From assembly GCA_918026815.1 (NCBI GenBank), contig CAKJVC010000150.1, positions 1,240,001 through 1,304,000 on the forward strand: a DNA stretch of 64,000 nucleotides, in the 5' to 3' direction. The stretch is from Chalara sp. BL73 (Eukaryota; Ascomycota; Leotiomycetes; Helotiales). The position numbers and the translations under genes are program-made. The notes below the pieces were generated by a model that ran no database searches, was not told where the DNA came from, and worked only from the letters and a program-made list of their open reading frames with translations. Shown here piece after piece: positions 11,339 through 23,081 of the stretch; position 1 is the first letter of the stretch, and the number at the start of each line of letters is the position of its first letter.

Positions 11339-12268
11339 TTATACTTTTGTAGCGAAAACCATCACAACCGGAAACTCAATTCTCACTTTCTCTCCTTTCA
11401 GTGCAAGCTCCATGTTATGCCAAAGGCCCCGGATTTCGGGCTCTGGGATACGGGGCATCCATGTACCGAAATACCCTTTCAGCCAGTCGATCCCTTGCAC
11501 GTCGCACCACTGCTCGTCACCATCTTCCCAGACCTTCTCCTCTCCGTCCCTAACTCTGCTCTCACCGATTCGATCGTTAAACACGAATGACTCAAGCTTC
11601 CCGTGCGCGTTGATGTATATCCGTTTAACAGCCTCCCATTCTGCTTTGGGAAACTCAATACCTTCCAGTGCCGTGTTGCAAAGCCGAAAGGCATGATCAA
11701 ATAACGCACCCTTAGCCTTCGTCGAATGTACACCCCAAATGTCCTTCCATATCTTCTGAGCCAAGTCGTTGTCCAATATCTGCGGCACACCGTAGTGCGT
11801 CAGGATGAGCGTCCCACCAGGTTTGAGTTGCCTGAAAAATTCTTGAAGAGAGGCAGTGGTGTTAGTCCAGTGAATGCATTCACAGGCAGTGATCAAGTCG
11901 ACCGTTCCTGACTCTACAGAGCTCTTTTCAGCACTCTCCTCCAGGAAAACGAGCTTGGACTCAGACATGTGTAATTCGTCAACCAAAGCCTTTCGGGCAA
12001 GAACGACGTAGCCGTCATTTGGGTCTGAGACAATGACCCGCGTAAAGCGAGGAGCAAGTTGTGCAGAGACTACACCGCAACCAGCCCCGACGTCGTGCGC
12101 AGTGGACCAAGCTATTTGAGGTTTTGTAGAATGGTAATGATAGATGCGGTTGAAGAAAGACGCCGGATAGGCAGGACGATAAATAAGGTACTCGTTCCAG
12201 TGGACCCCTTGATTAGCTGAGAAGCCAAACTCCCCAGCTCCTACTCCGGCCTTTTCTGTGATGGGCAT
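11339..12268 (-). CDS. SAM-dependent class I methyltransferase (trans-aconitate methyltransferase-like)
   Basis: I chose the ATG at 12268 (MPITEKAG), giving 309 aa; the frame is open upstream to 12343 but without another ATG. Motif I is DVGAGCG at residues 59-65. The acidic end of strand beta-2 lies in VIVSDPND, motif II in VDLITACECIHWT and motif III in LKPGGTLILTHYG. This is the order of Methyltransf_11/25 enzymes such as yeast Tmt1. It transfers a methyl group from S-adenosylmethionine to a small acid or metabolite; the actual substrate cannot be read. Length is normal and the gene looks intact. It neighbours an acyltransferase fusion on the opposite strand. Confidence 0.82.
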   Translation of the reverse strand: MPITEKAGVGAGEFGFSANQGVHWNEYLIYRPAYPASFFNRIYHYHSTKPQIAWSTAHDVGAGCGVVSAQLAPRFTRVIVSDPNDGYVVLARKALVDELHMSESKLVFLEESAEKSSVESGTVDLITACECIHWTNTTASLQEFFRQLKPGGTLILTHYGVPQILDNDLAQKIWKDIWGVHSTKAKGALFDHAFRLCNTALEGIEFPKAEWEAVKRIYINAHGKLESFVFNDRIGESRVRDGEEKVWEDGDEQWCDVQGIDWLKGYFGTWMPRIPEPEIRGLWHNMELALKGEKVRIEFPVVMVFATKV

Positions 12269-13284
12269 TTTGGGGCAATGTGTGGGCCAGTTGATAGCTG
12301 TAAATAAAGGAAGCTTAGGTCTCGTTATACTCAGCAATGCCACAATAGCAGCGTACCCAGGAGTTGATGTAGGCCTTCAACGCTGCTGTAAGAACTCACA
12401 TTAAACCATTTCATTCAACCTAGTCCACTATTGAAATAGGGACCATCTAAAATCTTAACTACTTAAGCCTCTTTTAGAGTTGATGGAACAGGTGTAATCG
12501 ATGAGATTGAGTTAGAGGATACAGCTAAGGTGGAAATTGCCGTGCCGTATGTGGATTAGCTTAAATGGCTGAGATTTAGGTGGCCCTTCAAAGATCGAAC
12601 AGCTCATGTGAATGCTAGTGCTGTAATGACTGCCGATCTATAGATGCGCGGTGAAGGTAGTGACTATTCTGCTGTCAATATTTTGATTAGAAGGCCAGTT
12701 GTGTTTCGGAATGCAAAGTGGTGCGGTTCCATGCATGCCTTAGATGCTATCCGTCTCAATCAATTTCAATTCCAGTGTCCTCCTGCAAATGTAACATACT
12801 TGTTTTGGCCGCCACTGACGTGGCCAAATTTCTCGGTATTAATTTAACTAGATGGATAGATGCAAGGGGGGGGGTGACAGTTATCCAAAACGTGTGTTAC
12901 ATTCCGCCAGGAAGCTTACACATGTGTTTCTAATGTGTGGTATGTAGATTCGTATTTGTGTGCCGCGTTCTTGTTACGTTCTGTATAGATGTAATTTGTG
13001 CTAATCATGAGCGCGCCTACATTTTTGTGTACGTTTCTTAACCTGCAGTCGTATTCAATTGATTTTATTAATTACTATCATGCTTCTGGATATGAAATCC
13101 AAATATATCCGTTGTTATCCGTGCCCTTGCCATTACTCTTATATTCATTATCTCTACACCCAGCAAATAACAGATTGTGAGGCAATGTGACAGAAAAAGC
13201 TCTTCGATGTGAATTGCACCCAATATCAGATGATCAGCCCCTGCAGACCAGAAACCAAAATACATTGATTGCACGTCATAGAAA
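12269..13284. other. Intergenic region between convergent/divergent metabolic genes
   Basis: No gene recognised. It separates the methyltransferase (minus) from the acyltransferase fusion (plus), so both promoters lie here. A G8 run occurs at about 12868. Confidence 0.45.
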
Positions 13285-15651
13285 ATGAACAAATCGTTCG
13301 AGATCCAATGTCCTCCGTTCGACCTTAGACTTTCGCATTGGGATAGAATTTTTCCACATTGGGGCAGAGTTTTTCCACCAAGCCATGCGAAGCGAATCCT
13401 TTGCTTTTCTCTTCCTCAAAAGGCAGATAAAGAAAGGATAATCAGTCATCTCCATATCGCTCTCCACCACACTGTTCAAGACATACCATTCCTGGCTGGA
13501 TCGATAGTACCGTTTTCTCCAGAGGAAGGAAACCACCCCTGGCTCTGCAATATTGTCCCCAAAGGAGCCGCATGTCTCGATGTAAAGGATCTTTCAGATA
13601 AGCTCAGCTTCGCTGCACTAGTGGAAAGCAACTTTCCACACGACTTGCTGAAAACTGATGAGCTCTACTCACCGCACAAAGTCGTTCATGTTCAGCATAA
13701 CCCTGGGGATGTCTGCCGATTCCAGGCTAACTTTATCGATGGAGGCTTGTTGATAGCTATCTCGGTAAATCATATTGTCGCTGACGGCCGCGGAGTAACG
13801 GAAATTATAAAAATATTTGCTGAGCACTTCCGCAAAGCACATTCAGGCGAGCTTGATTATCCTTTGGAGATGACTAAGGATGTGTATCGCCTCAACAGAA
13901 CAGAAATTGTCACAGGGAATGGCATTCCAGGTTCAATAGAAGCTCATGCCGCCTGGACCTCGACAGCTGCCAACACCCACTCCCAGCTTGTGGACATTGA
14001 GACCTCCTGCTGCCGTATGTATCGTATTAGCGCAGAGGCTCTCATAGCCCTTAAGGACGCGGCAACCTTAACATCAGCTGCATCTAATAGTTGGATTTCA
14101 ACCAACGATGCCATATCTGCATTTATTTGGCGCAGTATTATGGTCGCGCGTCATCGTGCTGGGCTCCTCGGCGCTGATAAAGAGGTCCATATTGCTCAGC
14201 CCGTCGATTGTCGGGCACGGCTTGGCCTTGAAAAACCTTATTTCGGCAATGTTCTCTACATGACCCAGAGCACCTTGCCGTTCTCTGATCTAGCCGATCC
14301 TAGAAGTGGACTTCCTGTTGCAGCACAAATTATTCGTGCCGAAATCCAACTCGCAACGGCAGAACAATTCAGAGACATTGTCAGCTATGCCGAGCGAACT
14401 AAACATGAGACACAAACTCGAATGAAGATCATCGACGAGATATCCACTGCTGGAATCATTTTGACCAGCCATTTCAAATTCGGGCTTCATGAAATTGATT
14501 TTGGTCCAGCCTTTGAGGGACGGCGTGTCAAGGCTCTTCGTTTTCCTGCTCAGGGTGCCATAGCCGGTGCTGTGATCGTGCTTCCCAAGTTACTGGATGG
14601 AAGCTGCGAGTTCATGATCACCGAACAAAAGCGTACAATTGATTGCTTTGCTGACGATGAGATCTTCTGCCGGTTTGCAGCCGAGAACAGGAATGCAACA
14701 AAGCCTTCGCTTGTAAAGTATCATCTTTCTCCACCTCCTTTTGAATACGAAGTCAAGTCGGCCTTGAATGTCCAAGAGATTGCAGGAATGCTTGCGGCTA
14801 CCCAGGTAGAAAATAACTTCATCGCAATCACGCCACCCGCCTTAAACATTACCACCATGCAGGCACCTCACATAGGAACTATCAAAGTTATCGAGCTGAA
14901 TCGTCCGGAGGCGAAGAATGCTATCTCACTGAAAATGCTCCGTCATTTGAACGAGGAAGTGGAGCAAATATACCATGAGCGGGACGTCAGCGGTACGAGA
15001 GTCCTAATTCTAGCAAGTGCTTTAGAGGATGTCTTTTGTGCCGGGGCTGATTTGAAAGAGCGTATGGCCATGGGTATTGCAGAAGTTGATGAGTTCATGG
15101 CTTTGTTCCGCAAAACTCTTTCTATGTTGGCGGCGCTACCCATTCCAACTATTGCTGTAGTCTCCGGAGCTGCCCTTGGTGGCGGGCTGGAGCTGGCTCT
15201 GTGCTGTCACTTCCGCATCTTTTCATCCAATGCAACTGTCGGGCTACCCGAGACTAGGCTTGGCATTATACCTGGCGCAGGTGGAACATATCGACTCCCA
15301 CAGATTATTGGAATTTCGCACGCTAGAGATCTCATTTTGACGGGCCGCCGTGTCGGGGCATCAGAGGCATTCTCCATGGGGCTATGCAATCGTTTGGTTA
15401 ATACTGATGAAGGAGAAGGCTCCAAATCATCAGAAAGAGCACGGTGTTATGCATTACAAGCCGCTATTACGTTGGCCACGCAGATCTCCAGCGGCGCACC
15501 TCTCGCCCTTCAAGCTGCTATGACTGCTCTCTCCTATGGCTCTCCAATAGCAGAAAAAGCCGCGTACACGTCGTTGCTAGATACTACGGATCGTTTCGAA
15601 GGTCTCTTATCATTTAATGAAAAACGCGCGGCAGATTTTGTCGGAGAGTAG
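13285..15651 (+). CDS. Fusion protein: HxxxD acyltransferase + enoyl-CoA hydratase (AUH-like)
   Basis: One uninterrupted 788-aa ORF. Residues 1 to about 480 are a fungal transferase-family (Pfam Transferase, BAHD-like) acyltransferase. Catalytic HIVAD is at 163-167, and the DFG motif at 405-407 (DFGPAFEGRRVKALRFP) matches the DFGWG structural motif. Residues ~530-788 form a complete crotonase domain: CAGADL (585-590) and ALGGGLELAL (630-639) build the oxyanion hole. Glu636 and Glu656 (in LPETRLGIIPGAGG) correspond to the two catalytic glutamates of AUH, 3-methylglutaconyl-CoA hydratase. The C-terminus (DRFEGLLSFNEKR) is also AUH-like. A ~50-aa linker joins them. I know no standard enzyme with this pairing. 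Possibly it hydrates an acyl-CoA and transfers the acyl group onto a secondary metabolite. Confidence 0.88.
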   Translation: MNKSFEIQCPPFDLRLSHWDRIFPHWGRVFPPSHAKRILCFSLPQKADKERIISHLHIALHHTVQDIPFLAGSIVPFSPEEGNHPWLCNIVPKGAACLDVKDLSDKLSFAALVESNFPHDLLKTDELYSPHKVVHVQHNPGDVCRFQANFIDGGLLIAISVNHIVADGRGVTEIIKIFAEHFRKAHSGELDYPLEMTKDVYRLNRTEIVTGNGIPGSIEAHAAWTSTAANTHSQLVDIETSCCRMYRISAEALIALKDAATLTSAASNSWISTNDAISAFIWRSIMVARHRAGLLGADKEVHIAQPVDCRARLGLEKPYFGNVLYMTQSTLPFSDLADPRSGLPVAAQIIRAEIQLATAEQFRDIVSYAERTKHETQTRMKIIDEISTAGIILTSHFKFGLHEIDFGPAFEGRRVKALRFPAQGAIAGAVIVLPKLLDGSCEFMITEQKRTIDCFADDEIFCRFAAENRNATKPSLVKYHLSPPPFEYEVKSALNVQEIAGMLAATQVENNFIAITPPALNITTMQAPHIGTIKVIELNRPEAKNAISLKMLRHLNEEVEQIYHERDVSGTRVLILASALEDVFCAGADLKERMAMGIAEVDEFMALFRKTLSMLAALPIPTIAVVSGAALGGGLELALCCHFRIFSSNATVGLPETRLGIIPGAGGTYRLPQIIGISHARDLILTGRRVGASEAFSMGLCNRLVNTDEGEGSKSSERARCYALQAAITLATQISSGAPLALQAAMTALSYGSPIAEKAAYTSLLDTTDRFEGLLSFNEKRAADFVGE

Positions 15652-16577
15652 GGTTCATGTACTCAGGATATTGGAATATGAATTTGTAATTGCACACTAG
15701 GTGCAGGAATTGAGTGCACAGGGACCACGTAAAAATTACAACTAATATTATAAAAAAATTAAATACTTGGAACTTTAACATATACGGCACGCAGTAAAAA
15801 TAACAATTACTTACTTTTTTAACAGTTAGTAAAATTTCGAATCGAATCAACTTTCTGCCCGAGATTTATTATTAATAAATGCCAAGAAACGTTTTGTCAA
15901 ATGGCTTTCACATCCCTGTGTGGGGTACAATTGAAACGGCACCTATTAGCGTACCCACATGTTCCCACTACTTTCTTTGGCCCGATTCCTTTTGACAGTC
16001 CTGTTATCTAGCACACCGTTCTTCCGACAAAGTTCCTGAAAAGTACCTCCTCCAACTCAATATTGTGTCGAATCTGTTGCGGGATAATAATTCAGTGGTG
16101 GAGCGCGAACACTATTACAAATTTTTAATCAGTCCCAAATGTTGAGACCAGTAACGACAAATTTCTTATATTCTTTCCATGACATCACACTTGTTGATCT
16201 ACTTTTGACCAGACAGTACAGTACGGTAGGGCCCAATTGCGAAGGGTTGGTATTCCCTGTCTGCTAGCGTGACAATATATGCGTAGTTATAAAGTGACAG
16301 GACAAGAAGTACGCATCCAGAGTGCCCTAAGGAAATTAGGCAGACAGGGGGTTCAAACTTTTTATACTGTACTTTACTTTGTAAGCACGAAAGCACCCAG
16401 GGACAGCCAGGCAAGGTTCGATCGATACAAGCATGTGTGATGTCGCTGCATAGCACACAGCACCCATGAGGTCAACGTTCAAGAACCGATGTGGTTTCTG
16501 TGGATACAAAGCCAATTCATTCTGCTCACAATCTCAGTCACACGTGACAAAGAGCCTTTTGACCCAGCCAATGGCTC
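15652..16577. other. Intergenic, AT-rich at its start
   Basis: 3' regions of two convergent genes. Nothing recognised. Confidence 0.45.
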
Positions 16578-18485
16578 TCATTCCAGCATCAAACTCTCAC
16601 AGTTACTTTGGTTGAAAGCTTCTCCGTACATAATACCGTGGATATACGCGTCTCCGATCAGTGACCCATATCCTCCGATCCGTTTTCTTATAATCAGTGG
16701 GACCTTTGATCCTTCAAGCAGCCAAACCTCATCGTCCTGCCTTATATCCCCAGAAGCCAAGCCAATATATCTCCTTCGCTTCGTTCGGATCATGCGTCTA
16801 TACATTACATACTGTAGTCGCTCCTGGAAGCTCGCAGGTGGCTTTTTATATACTAGGAGTGCCTTAACTAGGGCTAATTCCGTGAAGAAAATCTGCAAGA
16901 AGCCTAACCCAAGTTTCTGAAGAATCCGATTCGGCTTTTTAGCTTCATTCCACTTGATAAATTCATTCCTGAGGCACTCCTTGCCTTCTTCTTGTTTCTC
17001 CTGCTTTGAAAGATTCCCAGTAGCTAATGTTTGCCAGAAGGTGTCTTCAATAGTCTCGCCACTGTCGTAACTGTCGGTTCGTGTACGAAGCTCAGCCACG
17101 CTTTCCCAGGTCGACAAAGTGTGCTGCACCTGGTAAATGCTTCTAATACAGCGGCCGATGGAAAGGCCTATGCTGCTCGGCATGTAGTGTCCCTCGTACA
17201 TGTCGCCGACAGCGACGACGGTATCGACGATGTGGCCTCTTGTTGCCAAAACGGTCGGCTGATGTGGCGGAATGAACCCTGGTTCGTAGGAAGTGCTGTT
17301 TGTAGCGCAGAATGGTTCTGATATCCTATATCCTGCCTCCTCTCCGTTGGCCAATGAACTCGTTTCACTTCCAAGGATTTGTCGAAGTTTCTCGGATTGA
17401 CCTTCTGTTGGTACGCTCCAGTCTGGCACCCATGATGGTAAGGCTTCGATGCCTGGCATGTGTTTCAATGCTGGCAAACTGAGAATATCCAGATTCTTAT
17501 CATGCAGAGTTATGGTCCGCGCAACGCTAGTGTATATGGTTCGATAGTCCTGAGTGTAGTCCACTTTAACTTCAGCCTGCGGCTTTGTTGACGTCTCTGT
17601 CAAACCCAAGAACGCGTAGACTTTATCTTTTGGATCTGTAGCTCCACAGCGGCGATGGCGTAGGAGCAAGCCAAGGAGAGTACATCCTCTTGCGCGGTAG
17701 GTGGCAGCCTCATCCGCTATAGGTATATGATAGCTAACCGCCGGATGTGATGTAAATGCAAGTTTTGTCTTGAACGCAAAGTCCATCCCCTGTACTAGAT
17801 CGGCCCAGCCCACACTGCAAGCCCCCAAAAAGAGTGCAGCTTTCTTCGCAACTGCAGCCTCTTGGACGATCCAGGAACGCTTGAACCATTGCGCCTCCAA
17901 TAGCGACAACAATGATACATAGTCGGGGCTCAACAGCGACGGCAGTCCGTACCTCGCCAGATCGTGGCTATTGAGGACGTCGATCTTGGGGACACTTGGC
18001 CCAGCGATTGCCGCTGCATCTTTCAGTTTCCCTATCAATGAGATTGCAGCCTCAGAATTGCAGTTCTTAAGTCTCCCTCCCAACCAAATAAGAACGCCAC
18101 TGCACCCTTCGTATATCCGACGCATAAGTGGAACCTGTATGTTCTTTTCCTCTGTGCTCGTTTGGTCAATACATATGGCATCAATCCACAGCTTCCTGGC
18201 CACCTCCTTACGACGGAAAACGCGCAAGGCAGCGTGTAAGTCTGGCCTCAAGGCAAAGGTACCGTTTCGCAGACACCCTTCCTCATGGATAGGTATCTCC
18301 ATTTCAGCATCTTGCTTACCCCAACAGTAGGAGAGTGCCTCATATGTTTTGTTGTCGGATATTGCTTCAAGCTTCCTTGTGCTAAGTTCGCATTGGATCT
18401 CGTCCGCGTCCCCTCCAGGTAGTAACGTAAGGATACGGATAGAGTCTCCTCCGACCGGTAGTGGACTATATTGAAAAGATTCCAT
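16578..18485 (-). CDS. HET-domain protein (635 aa)
   Basis: Single exon, ATG at 18485. The HET domain starts at residue 48 (YEALSYCWG), followed by KLWIDAICIDQTSTEEKN (98-115), MRRIYEGCSGVLIWLGG and WFKRSWIVQEAAVAKKAAL, then the conserved RRCGATDPKDKVYAFLGL block. The C-terminal module (SGDIRQDDEVWLLEGSKVPL, IGDAYIHGIMYGEAF) is the usual end of this class. There are no membrane segments and no breaks. Known role of the family: cell-death trigger in heterokaryon incompatibility, often activated by a partner protein. The partner here cannot be told from sequence. Confidence 0.9.
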   Translation of the reverse strand: MESFQYSPLPVGGDSIRILTLLPGGDADEIQCELSTRKLEAISDNKTYEALSYCWGKQDAEMEIPIHEEGCLRNGTFALRPDLHAALRVFRRKEVARKLWIDAICIDQTSTEEKNIQVPLMRRIYEGCSGVLIWLGGRLKNCNSEAAISLIGKLKDAAAIAGPSVPKIDVLNSHDLARYGLPSLLSPDYVSLLSLLEAQWFKRSWIVQEAAVAKKAALFLGACSVGWADLVQGMDFAFKTKLAFTSHPAVSYHIPIADEAATYRARGCTLLGLLLRHRRCGATDPKDKVYAFLGLTETSTKPQAEVKVDYTQDYRTIYTSVARTITLHDKNLDILSLPALKHMPGIEALPSWVPDWSVPTEGQSEKLRQILGSETSSLANGEEAGYRISEPFCATNSTSYEPGFIPPHQPTVLATRGHIVDTVVAVGDMYEGHYMPSSIGLSIGRCIRSIYQVQHTLSTWESVAELRTRTDSYDSGETIEDTFWQTLATGNLSKQEKQEEGKECLRNEFIKWNEAKKPNRILQKLGLGFLQIFFTELALVKALLVYKKPPASFQERLQYVMYRRMIRTKRRRYIGLASGDIRQDDEVWLLEGSKVPLIIRKRIGGYGSLIGDAYIHGIMYGEAFNQSNCESLMLE

Positions 18486-18849
18486 GTTGGTGGGGGAAAA
18501 AACTGTGTTCCATATTGGATGGGCTCAGACTTGTCATAAATTGCTGCAGATGGAGTCGTTATCTACTTCTATAGGTGCGGGGTTGACCTGAGTGTCTTCC
18601 ATTGGCCAACTATGTGTCAATATGTCATCGTGTATCCCTCTTAAGGCGTAGGACATTGGTTATTTGTTTTTTTTTTCAGCTGAAAATAGTGGTCTCCCGT
18701 CAGGTTGGCATCTGTAGTTTGATTGGAAACAAAGGATCGTGGGGTTAGTTCGGGGCTTGGCAGACTGACAATCGCTGAGCAACCAAACGACAGTTTAAAA
18801 TATCCTCACCATCTCTTCAAACCGTCATCATTTAAGAAAGCGCATCAAC

Positions 18850-19460
18850 ATGAATATCGAACAGGGCGATATTCCCATGAGTTCTTCATTGTCTGCAACG
18901 CCGACACCCAGTTCAACTCAAGCACCTATCTCTATCAAAGACAGCCTGCCCAGCTATGGAATCTCTCTCGAGGTTGCTGAGAAGTGGAGCCTCGAATACA
19001 ATCGCGAAAGCCTCCCACTTATGTAGGAACACCTTTTTTGGAAGCTTCTGAGAGATATTGCAAGCGATGCCGATCCAGCGGGTGTGTGGAATCCATAATT
19101 AAGAGCCGTATGAAGCAGGAAAGGGCACGCTCTCGCGCTGGTTTTAACAGCACGAGGTTTGAGATTATGCTATCTGGCCCCAAGCTCTTTCGTCAGAAGC
19201 GCGAGAAGCTGTATTTTACGTCAGAACTTGCCGAGCAGCACACACTACACAGTTTTGAGGCTTTCATGACATATTGCATTCTAAGGGTCATAAGCATTTG
19301 TCAGGAGGGCAAATCAAAACGTCGACAACGGAGCACTATAAGTCCCAAGCCAAAGAAACCTGCACCTCAAAGAGTGTCAAAGTCACTTGCACAACCTGTT
19401 GGAGAACTTGGCAGACGGCGAAACCTTCGGATTCAACAACAGAATACGCACAGGTAAGCT
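18850..19460 (+). pseudogene. Degenerate coding-like segment, family not recognised
   Basis: An ATG at 18850 opens a plausible 58-codon N-terminus (MNIEQGDIPMSSSLSATPTP). It ends at a stop, after which similar-looking coding text continues with several stops. An overlapping frame stays open from 18984 to 19457 (157 codons, Lys/Arg-rich C-terminus). I recognise no domain. It may be a decayed gene or chance. Confidence 0.25.
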
Positions 19461-21610
19461 TTGGATCGGATTGGCTGGCGGTATGCTAACGCAGCTTGGT
19501 TAAATACAGATCGAATTAACCAAATTCAACCCGATATCATACCCTTCCTCCTTTGGAAGTCGGCTACTTGATAAGACTGCTTCCCTTTAATATACCAAAT
19601 GTTCTGCCCTGTGGTAATCGAACTGCTCGACGACTGCCTCAAGCATGCCGCTTCATCTGCGACATTGATCATAAATTTGAATGGCACCCTAACAAAGACA
19701 AGCCAGGATTGAGACACGGTTAGAGGAATTGTGGCAGATGGGGCGCAGAGGCACATTAGGGGAAAACCAGGAAAAGGAATTTCAAATTTGCTAGGCCCAC
19801 AAAATAAGCAAGAGATACACAATTAGAGAAGGTTATAAGGAGGTACCAGATGTCTTTTTACTGGTGGCCATTGAAGTCTAGGCACGAGAGTGGAAGAAGT
19901 CCATTTGAGATGTGATATTGATCTGGCTCTAGAGCAACTAATTCATGGGTTTTCTGTAAGGAGCGGATGAAAAATAAGCCGCAGCATACACAAAGATATA
20001 TTTGGTCTAATTTTGTGACATTGAGGGCCATGAGAATTAAGAGAAATCGGTCCCTGATTTCAAAACTGTCTACGAGATGCGACAGATACAGCTAGAGAGA
20101 GTTGGGGACACCCCTGATAATCCTAGGAGCCAATTCAATCTTGGAAGCAATACAGATTTTGGTTGAAAGATTCCCAGGATTGTTGTAGCTCCTACGATTA
20201 GTTCGATCAAGCCTTGAAGTTCTCCACTCGGCGCCAAAAAATGGCATTTTAACTAGCAGCCATTATCGGATCCTGGATTAACAGCCCAGAATGCTTCAAA
20301 AGTGGATGTCGTGTTCATGTCAGTAACCAAATTCGCCCAACAGAGCCTTGAATTGATGAATCGCGACATTGATATGATTCTCGTGTTCCGGGTCTTTTGG
20401 CAATATTGATGGCTTGCCTTTTCAAATGTGACGAGTGCCAAGGTAATCGATCATGCCAAGATTATGCAGCTCAAAACGCGGGGTAAATAGTGATGGCTGA
20501 TGCCACCATAAGCCACTTTTTGTATGGGGTATAAGGCTTAGGTAGAAGAACGACGAGCCCAGCTCTCGTTCCTAGCTATACTAAATAATCATTATTGTCT
20601 ACGGCCTTACCACCCTGGCCTCTTATCAGGAAGGTCCACCTTTAATACGAGATCAGCTTCAAAATCTCCACCATCACGAAGACCGCACTTGGCGAAATAG
20701 AGAAGGTTTCATGAGTTTGTATTAGTCTTGTGCGGTGCAAAAGATTTATAACAGACCTATAAGTTCAATGCTTAAATTGGTAGTGGCTATTCAGCTACTC
20801 CGATGATCTTTTCCTTGCTTTCTCTCTGTAAATGTCATTCCATTCCGCCGTTAGAATTCATTGCCGCTTAAAATGCACCCTGAACCTGCCAACCTGCTTC
20901 ATAATGCATCAGGCCCGTCAACACCAGCTATCTTAACACGGTCAGCGCTAAGACGCTAAGTACAAACCGAAATGGTAACCTTACTTACAGAACTACGGGT
21001 CTTTACAACCATGCCGACCACACTTCTATACTTTGTTTTCAATTTTTTATATATATTTTTTAGATGACCTGGCTAATAAAAGATATGCCCTACGGCTAAT
21101 AATCCTTCAACTTAGCACTGTCTCCCAAGGAGGCGGTAAAAACTCGTAGGGAGAGCCTCCAGGTGTTTCGATCTGCGTCGGAAGCGTTTCTTTCATTATT
21201 CCAGCAACGACGCGGAGAACCCAGCAGTGTTAGCAGGTTCGCCTCTGGATATACATTCGATCCTAGTTTATACATCATCCGCGTTTCCACCGTGCAGGAG
21301 GAGGGAAGGGGCTTAAGGTAGGAGGAGCCAATCAACTTATTAGATTACCCAGCAATTTCAGACGAGAACTTCTTTAATTCTTCTCTCGTTATATCTGTCT
21401 TGATCTACCCTGTCGCTCCTGTTAGGCGGCCAGCTTAGTGGATTCACTTTTCGACACTTTGATCACGAGCGCTCTTGCATGCCTTGTCTAACGCCAAAAA
21501 GGATCGGTGATACTTTTATTGTACCTTGAGCAGATTTAATAGTGTGCTATAAAACGTAGGACATGAGACCACTTTGCTTGAATAAGATCAACACTGTTGG
21601 AGAGTGTACA
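19461..21610. other. Gene-free stretch
   Basis: Only short ORFs, none with a recognisable family. No LTR or TIR structure seen. Confidence 0.4.
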
Positions 21611-23011
21611 TCAATCATCACCTGATACCACATCGGATCCCTCACTACTATATTCCTCGGGTGCGGATGGATCTAGTTCACCCGTTTCCCTAAAGCGATT
21701 CAAGCAAGCCCGGAGCTTGGATTCCTGCGCTATAGTTAATTTCTCGATGTACCGGGAGACTTGCCGCTGGGCGGAAGATTGATCGTTCTTCCGATTCGAC
21801 CTCGCCGTGGCCGCACCTACTCCCCCCCTCTCTCTCCTCCTCTTATCTCGCTTCTCCTTATCTTCCTTTACGAAAGCTCGCCAAAGCTGAAGGAAATCTT
21901 CATTTCCAACACGTTCCAGATATCGATCGGCAGCGTCGGCGTTCTTGTGCCTGTCTAGGTGATAGATACACAAGAGAAGAATGCCTACTTCGTTGATAAC
22001 GTTGCAAGATCGAGAGATGAGAATTGACACTTGCGTAGAGCTTGGTGTTAGCTATATATGAGGGTGCAATCAAAGGGATTTAGTTCTCACGATTCTGGTG
22101 GTGTAGAATCTCTTCCTTCTTTTGGGAATTTTGGAAAATAGATGCTCCCAAGACAGCTAAGCCCACTGCGCTGACGGCTAGGCCTGCTGGGTTCGCAACC
22201 GTGAGGACTGTGGGCCATGCTCCCGCTGTAAACAACGTGCCGACCGCTGTGAGTGACCAAGGAGCTGCAACGACCTCGCAGGCCACAACAGCATTCGTTA
22301 AAAGGCCGGCGGCGACAATACCCTGCGTGGTGCTAATGCTCTCTGTTTCTGTTATGCGTGCTGTGAGGTAAGTTTCCAAAATGTGCTCGTCTGTAAGCAT
22401 CGCCTGTGCCGCGAGGAGGGTAGCACCGTAGCATGCGCCAACGGCCTGGACACAACACATAGACAAATCCTTCTTATTGAGATGGGTAATGGCTGGCAGC
22501 AAGAAGTAAGCAGTGTTCCATCTTATGGACTGTTGCGAACAGGAATCTTGTTTCTCACCTCGAATATCCTTTATCCGGTTAAGAGTCTCCTCGATATTGT
22601 CTTCAACCTCGCCTATTACTGTGCTGTAGGAATTTCTGAGCTGTTCCAGGTCAGGAGCGTCCTGCAAATGTCAGCAAGCATGATTTCCAAACGCTAGGGG
22701 GTATATTGGTGAATTGTAAATCTTACCCTATTTCTGACCGTTCTCAAGAAGTTGCCCCCCACTGATACGCCACCAGAGCCAAACAGTGTGATTATTTTGT
22801 TGTTGATATCCGCCTCTGTTCGGGCACTGGCGTTCCTCTTATCCTTTAACTGATTCATCTGGTAACCGGCAATGTTTATGCCAGCTATCATAGCAAACGC
22901 TAGGGCAATTGCCCTAGACGTTGTTAATGATTGTCCGGGGCCTTTCGCGTGTTCTATTTTTGTGGAAAAGTTAATAGGAAATTTCTACTTACCAGCCCGG
23001 AATGTGGTCAT
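21611..23011 (-). CDS. Hypothetical protein with a long Gly/Ala-rich hydrophobic block
   Basis: Four exons join in frame: 22993-23011 (MTTFRA), 22727-22953, 22091-22661 and 21611-22029, giving 411 aa. The introns are 39, 65 and 61 nt with GTAAGT, GTAAGA and GTGAGA donors. Order of features: a hydrophobic helix at about residues 17-30 (ALAFAMIAGINIAGY), a predicted amphipathic helical stretch (EDNIEETLNRIKDIRG), a cluster of small hydrophobic residues ending in a ~60-aa Gly/Ala/Val block (from GIVAAGLLTNAVVACE to GLAVLGASIF), and a charged C-terminal third with an Arg/Lys run (KEKRDKRRRER) and an acidic Ser-rich end. No known domain. The helix-hydrophobic hairpin-helix plan would fit a membrane-interacting protein, but that is inference. 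Confidence 0.55.
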
Positions 23012-23081
23012 CTTCCTTCACTTCAATGTCGTTAAGATACTGTGGCCCATTGTCCAATGCCGTTCTGAATATGGCCTCCAC

